Shown here: positions 26,214 to 35,038 of the stretch, piece after piece
How positions within the stretch are numbered: the first letter of the stretch is position 1
Layout: every line of letters starts with the position of its first letter
Assembly: GCA_035345875.1 (NCBI GenBank)
Contig: DAORDH010000009.1
Coordinates: 62,001-126,000 of the forward strand
Direction of reading: 5' to 3'
Source: UBA2033 sp035345875
GTDB lineage: Bacteria > Spirochaetota > Leptospiria > Leptospirales > Leptospiraceae
Length of the DNA stretch: 64,000 nt
The notes under the pieces: generated by a model
Databases searched by the model: none
What the model saw: only the letters and a program-made list of their open reading frames with translations
What the model was told of the DNA's origin: nothing
Program-made: the position numbers and the translations under genes

Positions 26214-29200
26214 TTAGAGTCCTCCCAAATTATTAATCGAGATTGTGTAATCGGGTGGATTGACTGCATAGTTTGCATCTGCGCTAGTTGCTACTCCAAG
26301 AATGACCGAATGGTTTCGAGTCGAAGGAGTGCTTACTCCATCACCAGTCCATGTAAACGTTACAGTTTGCGGTATATTCCAATTAGCCGGAGTGAATAGA
26401 AGAGGGTTTGTAGATGTAATAGTAAGTCCCGTATCTGGTAAAGTCGCAACACTTACTGACAGAGGAATACTGACGTTAGCCGTAGGTTGGCTATTTAAAC
26501 GAACTGTAAAACTATCTCCCAGAACAGACTCTAAAACTCCTGAATTGCTAGGATTTGTAAGAATAAACCCAGTTGTGTCGTTATCTGAATTCGTTGCATT
26601 TAAAGAAGGGATTGTAGCGGTAAATGCTGTGTCTCCGCTCATTGCTCCAAAGTTTATATTGTAAGCGATCGGTCCATCTGCAATTGAATCATCAACTCCA
26701 GTAATTGTAACAATCTGCTGTGTATTCCAATTGGCATTTGTAAAACTCAGTGTAGCAGGAGATACTGTTCCTTCTGCTGTATTAGAACTAGACACAGCTA
26801 TTGAAACCGTGGTTGTAGGTCTAGCACGTAAATTGATTGCAAAGTATCGTTTACCGGCGGCTTCCGTTGTAGTGTAGGTTCCGGCTACCGTTCCACCTGT
26901 TGCATTGACTGCAGTGCAAGTTGCAACTGTGTTACCAGTGCAGGGAACTAAATTATACAATAACTCACGATTCGTCGCATTTTGATTGTCTACATAACTA
27001 TTGTAAATACCACCATTTGCAAATCCACTTGCTGTTTCGGATGAACTCGCAGTTGCTGTGATTGTGTAATTTGTATCAGTCGCTGGACTAGCTGCTGTTC
27101 CTGTAACTGTCAAGGGTTGAGGAATATTATAATTTGCCGGCGTAAAACTGAGTGTTGTTGGGGAGAAACTTGCATAACCACCCGTAGCGGCAAACGTTAG
27201 AACCACATTTGACATCGGTTGACTCGTTAGACTGTATTGCAAGGATGCACTTGCTCCCGATCTTGTTGTGATTAAATATCCAGAAACAAGCGGATTTTGC
27301 GATTGTTTTAAAACTCCTCTTGTATCGTTATCCGTAACTATGATGGATGGTTGCGTAAAATCAGTTACAGGGACAAGACCATTAAAATATGAATCACCAC
27401 TTGTAGTCGAAGTAATTTTCAAAGGACAAGATACGTCTCCATCGTCCACCAAATCATCCACTTTTGAAATCGTAATTTGATTTCCTGTTGTAATTTGATT
27501 CCAATTGGCGGAAGTGATCGTTAAAGATGAGGGGCTAATGGTAAATTGTGTTGTTGGAGAACCAACAGGAAGAGTGCAAGGATAGGTTGAGTCAATACCA
27601 AAATTAACAGTTACGTTTGCTGTAGGTGCTTGCTTGAGTAATACCCAAAATAAGGCCTGTGTGGTTCCGGCTTCGGATATAGTGGTAGTATTTCCAGCTA
27701 GGACAATTTTCTTTCCAGCTCCAATATGATAATTGGTGATTGTCCTTGTTGCCGTTACTCCATTGTAGTTGTTATAAGTTAAAGCGGTAAAACCTGAAGG
27801 GGGAATTGTTCCAGTCTCTGCTGCAGATGCGGTTAATATAAAATTGGCGCTACCTGTTCCTGCTCCTGTTATACCTCTCACTCGAAACGTTTGATTTGTA
27901 GAGAAATTGGCACTCGTAAAAGTGAAACTTCTAGAATCTAACTGGGTGACGTTATCCGCTGCTAAAATTTTACCTTCCTGTGGTGCGGCAGTTGGAACAG
28001 AAACAGTTACCGTTACTGTATTTCCTGGAAATGGACTCGAGCCTAAATTCATATTGTATTCGGTATACCCTCCGGCGCTAGAGGTTACGTTCGAATAGCC
28101 GGTAGTCAAGGTAAGATTAATAGCTTTTGTATCATTATCATTGACTCTTACTGTTACATCAGATGGATCTAATCCACCATAATCACTTGAACTAGTTATT
28201 GGATTTAACACGAGAGTAAAATCCATAGTATTCTCATCATAATTGTCATCGATTGGAGTTACTGTAATTGTTTGAGCAGTATTCCATGTGCCTGCATTAA
28301 AGGTAAGACTAGTAGGGCTAATTGTATATTGCGTAGGATCATTGTTTGTGAGTGTGAAACTAACGGCTTGAGAAGTGCAATTTACAAGTGCCGCGGGCGT
28401 GCTACAAGGATCTGAATTTAATCTAATATTAAATGTTTGTGCTCCAGCGCCCTCTGTAATCGGAAACGGATTGGCTGCTGAAATCGTAAATCCAATTGTA
28501 TCATTGTCAATATTGGTTAATGTAAGTTCCCCAAGAAGATTGTTATATGCGGCATTAGAAGATGTAGGAATCTTCGTTGCGTATTCAGCCGCACCCGTTG
28601 CGCCTGGGAAAGTAATTTTAAATGTTAAATTGCCATCGTCAAATCCATCTGCTACACTTTGTATCGTCACCGTTTGCGGCATATTCCAACCACCAGTCGT
28701 AGTATTTGTTCCTGTTACAGCAGCATTCGTAGTTGGAGTAAAGACTAACGTTCGATTTGTAATAGATCCTCCACCTCCATTTGGAATTACAATTCCTTCT
28801 GTTATATCAGATGATACAATATTGGAAATAGTTACATTTGCGGTAGGAAGAGTTGCAAGAACTACTTGAGCTGTTATAGTAGAAGTTCCATCTTCATTGA
28901 AACTAACAGCAGAAATAGACTGTAGAAGAATGTTCGGGACTCCACTGTCGACGTTAGTCGCTGGGACATCAGGTGTAGGAGTAATAACAGAGCTCGCGTA
29001 TTTTGTATCGGTTGTAGTTCGTGCGCCAAATTGAACTGCCCGAAGTTGTGTTCCGTCAGAAGTTCCGTCCACAACTGCTCTAACTCGAATCGTTTGCGGG
29101 ACATTCCAACCGCCAGTGCTTGTATCATTGATACCATCTATATTGGAATCTGAGTTTACAATCGCTTGACCGGATGTTGGGGTGAATACTAACGTTCTAT

Positions 29201-30989
29201 TGGTTATTGCAGAATTTCCTCCACCTAGAGTAGGAGCGATAATGATTTCCAATGTATCTGTGCTAATAATAGGTCCAAGAGTCACATTTCCAGTTGGTTC
29301 TGAATTTAAAACTACAGTAATAGTAGTTTCAAGACCCACTCCTCCAGGGTCATTCTCATTAACGGTAACTCCTCCTACGGGGTTAATGGTAAAGCCTGAG
29401 ATATCGTTATTTATCACTTGAATAGGAATATCAGCTGGATCAAGACCAGAATAATCGGTAGTGCTAATGATTGGATCTAATACAAGTGTAAAATTAAGAT
29501 TTGGATTTTCAACAAAATCATCAACAGCTGTTACAGTTACAGTTTGTCCAACGTTCCAATTCAAGGATGTAAACGTGAGTGAGCTTGGGGAAATGGTATA
29601 CTCACTTGTATTATTATTTGTGAGGTTAATGGTAATAGAAGCTGGATTACAACTCACAGGAGTGCTTGGAGTGTCACAGGGAGAAGAGGTTAAACTGACT
29701 TGAAATGTTTGTGATGATCCCCCTTCTGTTACAGAAATAGGACTAATGGAGGTAGTTGGTGCAAGAGCAACAATATTAAATCCTCTTGTATCATCATCTT
29801 GATTTGTGAAAGAACCAGCCGATGAGAGCGCCAAATTATCATAAGCCGCATCGAGAGGATTAATCGCGACTGCATTTGGAAAGACAACCGTATAATTAAT
29901 ACTTCCATCATTCATAAAGTCATCTTGGCCTGTTAAGGTCATTATCTGCGGAATATTCCAGTTAGCCGGTCCAAAGGATAAATTGGAGGGGGAAATGGTT
30001 CCTTCCGATGGGTCGCTTGTCGTTATTCCTGTTACAGTTATATTCCCAGATGGAATTGTGTTTAATACGATGGAAAATTGAGCCTGTCCACCTGCCTCTG
30101 TAGTAATTGCGGAAGTAATTGGGACGTAGGTAAAGCCAGCTGTATCATTGTCTACATTGACTACAGTGACTACAGGCATTGTTTTGTTTACATAAACTTG
30201 ATCATTACTTGTTGATGCACTGCTCGAAATCAGACAATTTTTTGCACCATCGAGTAGGTAATCGTCAACTCCAGTAACAGTTACAACTTGAGGTGTATCC
30301 CAATTTTTAGAGGTAAACGTTAAGGATCCACTTACCGCACATTCGGACGTTGTATCCGATGAAAAACTTGGAATCACAACATCCGCTCCAGGTTGTGTGG
30401 ATAATACTACATAGATACTTGCAGTCTGTCCGTTTTCATTGGTTGATAAACCTAACAGAGGTGATGCTGCGATACTCGCCGTTTCTTTGTCGGTGTTAAT
30501 AGCAAGGACATCCGGGATTGTAAGAACTGAATAGCTATAATCATTTGTTTGAACAGAATTAAATCTTACTCTATATTGCTGATTTCCATCTGCAATACCA
30601 TCGGCTACTCCTTGTAAGGTGATCGTTTGCGGCTGATCAAAATTATCCGGTGTAAAAGTAATACTGGAAGAAGTGAGTAGAATTCCTTCTGCCGGATTAG
30701 AGGAAGTAATAGAACCTATTACCACATCTGCTTCTGGTTTTTTACTTAGCTTTAATGTAAAAGATGCCTGTCGACCATACTCATTTGTAAAAACAGCATT
30801 TGCATTTTCAAATACATAATTTTTTGCGAGATCTCTTGAAGGAGAAAATGGTAAAGGTATCATACCGAAAAGTTTAAATCCTGATTTGGATGAGCATTGA
30901 AAAGTAAAACTAACTCCAATACACAGTATCAAAACTTTCCTAATATTTAAAAAACTAATAATTAGCTTCTTTAATTTCATATTTTCCAA
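26214..30989 (-). CDS. Giant lipoprotein with about thirteen beta-sandwich repeats
   Basis: The largest gene in the window (1591 residues). A basic start and hydrophobic core lead to the lipobox SFTFQC (Cys about 32). The rest is a tandem array of roughly 100-residue beta-sandwich modules, each with a core of the form LTFTSxNWNxPQTVTVTGVDD, often preceded by SSDPSEGTISP and followed by DNDTxGF. The Asp-rich turns at module ends recall calcium-binding Calx-beta or cadherin-like modules. No enzyme domain was seen. The size and modular build suggest a long surface-exposed rod. It is transcribed alone; about 700 bp of DNA separates it from the divergent FecR gene. Confidence 0.75.
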   Translation of the reverse strand: MENMKLKKLIISFLNIRKVLILCIGVSFTFQCSSKSGFKLFGMIPLPFSPSRDLAKNYVFENANAVFTNEYGRQASFTLKLSKKPEADVVIGSITSSNPAEGILLTSSSITFTPDNFDQPQTITLQGVADGIADGNQQYRVRFNSVQTNDYSYSVLTIPDVLAINTDKETASIAASPLLGLSTNENGQTASIYVVLSTQPGADVVIPSFSSDTTSECAVSGSLTFTSKNWDTPQVVTVTGVDDYLLDGAKNCLISSSASTSNDQVYVNKTMPVVTVVNVDNDTAGFTYVPITSAITTEAGGQAQFSIVLNTIPSGNITVTGITTSDPSEGTISPSNLSFGPANWNIPQIMTLTGQDDFMNDGSINYTVVFPNAVAINPLDAAYDNLALSSAGSFTNQDDDTRGFNIVALAPTTSISPISVTEGGSSQTFQVSLTSSPCDTPSTPVSCNPASITINLTNNNTSEYTISPSSLTFTSLNWNVGQTVTVTAVDDFVENPNLNFTLVLDPIISTTDYSGLDPADIPIQVINNDISGFTINPVGGVTVNENDPGGVGLETTITVVLNSEPTGNVTLGPIISTDTLEIIIAPTLGGGNSAITNRTLVFTPTSGQAIVNSDSNIDGINDTSTGGWNVPQTIRVRAVVDGTSDGTQLRAVQFGARTTTDTKYASSVITPTPDVPATNVDSGVPNILLQSISAVSFNEDGTSTITAQVVLATLPTANVTISNIVSSDITEGIVIPNGGGGSITNRTLVFTPTTNAAVTGTNTTTGGWNMPQTVTIQSVADGFDDGNLTFKITFPGATGAAEYATKIPTSSNAAYNNLLGELTLTNIDNDTIGFTISAANPFPITEGAGAQTFNIRLNSDPCSTPAALVNCTSQAVSFTLTNNDPTQYTISPTSLTFNAGTWNTAQTITVTPIDDNYDENTMDFTLVLNPITSSSDYGGLDPSDVTVRVNDNDTKAINLTLTTGYSNVTSSAGGYTEYNMNLGSSPFPGNTVTVTVSVPTAAPQEGKILAADNVTQLDSRSFTFTSANFSTNQTFRVRGITGAGTGSANFILTASAAETGTIPPSGFTALTYNNYNGVTATRTITNYHIGAGKKIVLAGNTTTISEAGTTQALFWVLLKQAPTANVTVNFGIDSTYPCTLPVGSPTTQFTISPSSLTITSANWNQITTGNQITISKVDDLVDDGDVSCPLKITSTTSGDSYFNGLVPVTDFTQPSIIVTDNDTRGVLKQSQNPLVSGYLITTRSGASASLQYSLTSQPMSNVVLTFAATGGYASFSPTTLSFTPANYNIPQPLTVTGTAASPATDTNYTITATASSSETASGFANGGIYNSYVDNQNATNRELLYNLVPCTGNTVATCTAVNATGGTVAGTYTTTEAAGKRYFAINLRARPTTTVSIAVSSSNTAEGTVSPATLSFTNANWNTQQIVTITGVDDSIADGPIAYNINFGAMSGDTAFTATIPSLNATNSDNDTTGFILTNPSNSGVLESVLGDSFTVRLNSQPTANVSIPLSVSVATLPDTGLTITSTNPLLFTPANWNIPQTVTFTWTGDGVSTPSTRNHSVILGVATSADANYAVNPPDYTISINNLGGL

Positions 30990-31687
30990 TTGAGTATTGT
31001 CGCAATAAAAACTCAGTAAATAGATGGGAAAAGGATTTCTCTCATTTCAAACTGTAGACAATTTCATTGCAGTAAATACTACTGATTGTATTCCTTAATA
31101 AAATTAATTTACCAAACCCTAACTATAAATCAAAGAACTAACTGAGGATGCAAAGAATAATAGTAAGTTTACAATCTTATAGCATTGAATACTACAATGC
31201 TTGAATTTTCAACTTCTTTTTACATAACGTAAGACTAAGGATAGTTACAGGAATGATTTCCTTTTTATCATTCGAATGAAATTATGTCATTCGTAAGATT
31301 TGATTTTCCCGTATTAACAGCCGAGTCAACGCGTTAGGAATGGAAAATGAACAAAATTCTACTGGTTTATAGATTTCATCTCATTTGAAAAAATCTCTTA
31401 TCTTCCCAAGTAAATTGGATTTATCCATCATAGGAAATTACAAGCGTAATTCTAAACAAATGAATATAATATTAGTTTGCCTCACTACCAAAGAATTGAC
31501 TGTTTTTATTCTCAAAAAGAACCTTACTGATTCATTTATGGCTAGTTGCAAATCTTCTCTGGTCGGTGAATTCAGTCAAATTCCCTCCTTTCTTTTGTTT
31601 AGAAATAAGAAAGTTAGGTGAGAGATCTAGTTTTTTTATTTACAATAGAAAGAAAAAAGTGAAATCTTTTCTAGGAAACTATAACTT
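30990..31687. other. Intergenic region between divergent lipoprotein genes
   Basis: About 700 bp of AT-rich DNA that must hold the promoters of the giant lipoprotein (minus strand) and of the FecR-domain gene (plus strand). A 7-bp hairpin (GAATGAT/ATCATTC, about 31250-31275) is visible. A 78-codon frame at 31385-31621 starting at TTG has no ribosome site or recognisable motif and is not called. Confidence 0.4.
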
Positions 31688-32716
31688 ATGAAAAACATAA
31701 TCATACTATTTTTATTTTTATATCAATGTCACAAAATACAAACTCAATTCAATCCTTCAACTGTCGTATTAGTCTCAGTTGGAAATGTGCTCTCTGAAGA
31801 AAAAAAAATAAAAGTAGGAGATAAAGTATCATTTGGTCAAAATTTAAAGGTAGGCAAGAATTCTTTTTGTGATCTACAAATCATAGATGCTGAGAGCATA
31901 ATTACGATTAGATTGCAACCAGAAACGGAATTTGTCCTAAGAACTAAAATTACTCCCAATCAAAATATCATCCGTCCTAGAATTATAAAAGGAGAAGCTT
32001 TTTTTAATATTGTAAAACTTTCCAAAAAAGAAGAATTCACTGTTGTGGCAAGTGCAATCAAAGCAACCGTCAAAGGGACTCAGTTTTACATAGAAGTAGA
32101 TTCGAATGGAAAAACAAAACTAGCGGTAAATGAGGGTTATGTCCTACTTAAACCAGGAGTTATCGAACTTGATGATTTACCCTTAGAAAAAATAAAACAT
32201 TTGGCGAATGCTCAAAGCATAATTGAAAGCGAAAACCAGAAAGAGCTTAACGTCCCTACAGGACATAGCGTTAGTGTATCCAATGAAATGGTTAAAAAAA
32301 CAAATCAATTCATCGAATCAATTGCCTCTGCTGAGAACCCAAATTCTTCTATTGCAAATGAAATAAGCAGACAAAACTATTTCACCAAAGAGGATATTCA
32401 AAAACTCAATCAGGAAGAAGAAGAGGAATACAAGAAAGTTTTTTTGGAGCTACCTCCACTTCCAACTGAATACTCATCCAATCCAGAAAAGTTAAGATTG
32501 GCTGTCCTTTCTCGCATTCATTCATTAAGTGAAACCATATCGATAAGAATGGAATCGATTTTACAAAGAAGAAGAGAGACTCTCATTACTTATGATGGAA
32601 GAAAAATTCATGGAATAGTTTATTCGGAAAAAGATTTTTTTAATGTAATCACCCTAAACGGCATCGAAAGAATTCCAGTAAAAGAAGCAGAAAGTATTAT
32701 ACTATACTATAAGTGA
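31688..32716 (+). CDS. FecR-domain lipoprotein
   Basis: Predicted lipoprotein of 342 residues with a very short signal (MKNIIILFLFLYQC, Cys14). Residues about 25-175 form a FecR-type domain: GDKVSFGQNLKVG, IRLQPETEFVLR, RIIKGEAFFNIVK, then FTVVASAIKATVKGTQFYIE and a GYVLLKP strand. The C-terminal part is helical and acidic (QEEEEEYKK) and ends in a beta domain with YDGRKIHGIVYSEKDFFNVI, similar to the short module at the start of the 48295 protein. FecR domains in spirochaetes are usually periplasmic or surface modules without a sigma partner; no sigma gene is adjacent. It precedes the propeller array by about 120 bp. Confidence 0.78.
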   Translation: MKNIIILFLFLYQCHKIQTQFNPSTVVLVSVGNVLSEEKKIKVGDKVSFGQNLKVGKNSFCDLQIIDAESIITIRLQPETEFVLRTKITPNQNIIRPRIIKGEAFFNIVKLSKKEEFTVVASAIKATVKGTQFYIEVDSNGKTKLAVNEGYVLLKPGVIELDDLPLEKIKHLANAQSIIESENQKELNVPTGHSVSVSNEMVKKTNQFIESIASAENPNSSIANEISRQNYFTKEDIQKLNQEEEEEYKKVFLELPPLPTEYSSNPEKLRLAVLSRIHSLSETISIRMESILQRRRETLITYDGRKIHGIVYSEKDFFNVITLNGIERIPVKEAESIILYYK

Positions 32717-32751
32717 TAGTTGCCAACATATTCCATAGAAAATAAATTTAT

Positions 32752-32837
32752 AATTAAACACGTAATCTAGTCTAAATTAAGATTGAAATATATAGGATAC
32801 TTTCCAAGTTATTCCTTTTCAATCCCTTTTTTACAGC
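32752..32837 (+). promoter_or_regulatory. Conserved leader of the propeller array, copy 1
   Basis: Sequence upstream of the first array gene. It shares with later spacers the blocks TAGTCTAA, GGATACTTTCC and a long pyrimidine run just before AAATC-type gene starts. A usual Shine-Dalgarno sequence is not apparent. Whether it is a promoter, an untranslated leader or merely duplicated DNA cannot be told. Confidence 0.4.
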
Positions 32838-34961
32838 ATGAAATCATTTATTGTAATTCTATTTTCTATTCTGTTTTTACAGTGTGAGATAAGTAAAAAT
32901 CCACTCGCACCCAATGGACCTTTTGGGATTTTTATGTTATATTATAATCTCTCCAATATCAAAGCTTGGAAATACACGGACACTGATCTGGTTCATTATA
33001 ATTTAAATGATCCGATATTGCCTAACTCTCCAGTCATTCCTTCGTCTGCAGTCTTAAATACATTTACCATTTCAGAACCACTTCCATCTGGGCTAAATTT
33101 TAATTCATCCAATGGAATCATTTCTGGAATTCCAACATCTAGTCTCGAAGAAAAAGAATTTAGGTTCACTGCTAATTTAAAACCGTTACCCGATAGATCA
33201 GAGAATACAAGCAGTCTGAAACTCAATGTAGATTATTTTCCAATGACAAGTGGAGTGAATAATCCTTTCTCAGCTGAATTTCCATTTCCAGATGATTTCA
33301 CCTATTCTAATTATTCAATAGAGCCAAATCTACCGACTGGATTTACTATTGATTCTAAAACGGGAATCATCTCTGGTCCAGTCCAAACAGAAACAAAAAA
33401 TTTAGGAACCTACAAAATCAAAGCAACTCGAAATGATGGAGTGAACGTAGTTGGCTCTGCTTCCTTAAAAGTCACCGAATGGGTTTTGGAGGCTTACCTG
33501 AAAGCGCCGAATGCGGAGGCTGGTGATAATTTTGGATATTCAGCTTCTATTGATGGGGATACGATTGTAGTTGGAGCGTATTTTGAAGATTCAAACCAAG
33601 TAACAATCACAAATGGAACTCTTGCTGTAAACGGAACTGGTGCTACCGATTCGGGTGCCGCCTATGTGTTTAGAAGAACTGATGGTATATGGGCAAATGA
33701 AGCATATCTAAAAGCTCCGAATGCTGAAACCAGTGACAATTTTGGATATTCAGTTTCTATTTCTGTAGATACAATTGTAGTCAGTGCACATCTGGAGGAT
33801 AGCAACCAAACAACAATCACCAATGGAACATTAACTGTAAATGGAGCTGGTGCTTCAAACTCAGGTGCTGCCTATGTTTTTTATAGAACAGGGAACACTT
33901 GGGCGAATGAAGCTTATTTGAAAGCAGCAAATGCAGGAGCAGGTGATGAATTTGGTCAGTCAGTTTCCATTTTGGGTGATACAATTGTGGTTGGTTCAAG
34001 AATGGAAGCAAGCAATCAAACCACTATCACAAATGGAACTACAGCTAGTCCTGATAATTCGGCATCTCAGGCTGGTGCTGCCTATGTGTTTCGAAGAACG
34101 GGAACCACTTGGGCAAATGAAGCTTACTTAAAAGCTCCAAATGCTGGAGTGGGTGATAATTTTGGATATTCAGTTTCTATTGATGGAGATACAATTGTAG
34201 TTGGAGCAAGAAATGAGTCAAGTAATCAAACCACAATCACCAATGGAACTACAGCTAGTTCAGATAATTCGGCACCTCAGGCTGGTGCTGCTTATGTATT
34301 TCGAAGAACAGGAACCACATGGGTAAATGAAGCCTACTTAAAAGCACCCAATGCAGAAACAAATGATAGATTTGGTCTGTCCGTTGCTATTTCAGGAAAT
34401 ACAATTGTGGTTGGAGCGGGCAATGAGGATTCCCTTCAAACCACGATTACAAATGGAACTTTAGTTCAAGCCTCCGATGTAAGTGCAACTGATACTGGTG
34501 CAGCGTATGTGTTTCGCAGAACAGGAACCCTATGGTCAAATGAGGCTTACTTGAAAGCACCTAATGCTGAATCAACTGATGTTTTTGGGTATTCAGTTTC
34601 TATTTCTGGAGATACAATAGTGGTAGGTGTACTAGGGGAGGATAGCAACCAAACTACAATTACAAATGGTCTTGCACAAATTGGAGTAAATGGTGCTATT
34701 AATTCTGGTGCAGCAAACATTTTTAAAAGAACTGGAACAACATGGGCAAATGAAGCATACCTAAAAGCGCCGAATGCTGAGGGTAGTCCACTAAATGGTG
34801 ATTTATTTGGAAGTAGTGTTTCGATTTCAAGAGATACAATTGTTGTAGGTGCATCATACGAAGACTCACTGCAAACCACAATCACTAATGGAACTTTAGT
34901 TCAATCTTCAGATGTGAGTGCAGTTAATTCGGGTGCGGCTTATGTGTTTAGGCGGAAATGA
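32838..34961 (+). CDS. Array lipoprotein 1: Ig-like pair plus seven FG-GAP repeats
   Basis: First of seven tandem paralogs (707 residues). Signal with lipobox LFLQC (Cys16), then the shared motif NPLAPNGPFG. Type A N-terminal region (about 40-215) has two putative Ig (He_PIG) modules with LPSGLNFNSSNGIISG and LPTGFTIDSKTGIISG cores. The remainder is seven FG-GAP_2-like units of about 65 residues (pattern NEAYLKAPN, DNFGYSVSI, GDTIVVGA, TTITNG, SGAAYVFRRTG), which together predict one seven-bladed propeller. The blade 3 core is almost identical to that of array protein 3, and blade 4 to blade 3 of array protein 4. The protein stops directly after the final YVFRRK. Confidence 0.85.
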   Translation: MKSFIVILFSILFLQCEISKNPLAPNGPFGIFMLYYNLSNIKAWKYTDTDLVHYNLNDPILPNSPVIPSSAVLNTFTISEPLPSGLNFNSSNGIISGIPTSSLEEKEFRFTANLKPLPDRSENTSSLKLNVDYFPMTSGVNNPFSAEFPFPDDFTYSNYSIEPNLPTGFTIDSKTGIISGPVQTETKNLGTYKIKATRNDGVNVVGSASLKVTEWVLEAYLKAPNAEAGDNFGYSASIDGDTIVVGAYFEDSNQVTITNGTLAVNGTGATDSGAAYVFRRTDGIWANEAYLKAPNAETSDNFGYSVSISVDTIVVSAHLEDSNQTTITNGTLTVNGAGASNSGAAYVFYRTGNTWANEAYLKAANAGAGDEFGQSVSILGDTIVVGSRMEASNQTTITNGTTASPDNSASQAGAAYVFRRTGTTWANEAYLKAPNAGVGDNFGYSVSIDGDTIVVGARNESSNQTTITNGTTASSDNSAPQAGAAYVFRRTGTTWVNEAYLKAPNAETNDRFGLSVAISGNTIVVGAGNEDSLQTTITNGTLVQASDVSATDTGAAYVFRRTGTLWSNEAYLKAPNAESTDVFGYSVSISGDTIVVGVLGEDSNQTTITNGLAQIGVNGAINSGAANIFKRTGTTWANEAYLKAPNAEGSPLNGDLFGSSVSISRDTIVVGASYEDSLQTTITNGTLVQSSDVSAVNSGAAYVFRRK

Positions 34962-35038
34962 TTTATAACTAGACACCTAATATAGTCTAACTTAAAATTG
35001 AAATAGCAAGGATAGTTTCCTAGATATTTTTATATAGC

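Noticed and set aside
31385..31621. Small plus-strand gene before the FecR gene.
   Set aside because: TTG start without ribosome site, no conserved-looking motif, and low-complexity Lys/Ser/Ile content typical of AT-rich noncoding DNA.
31688..32716. FecR partner of an ECF sigma system.
   Set aside because: No sigma or anti-sigma gene in the window beside it; the flagellar sigma factor at 52925 belongs to a different class.
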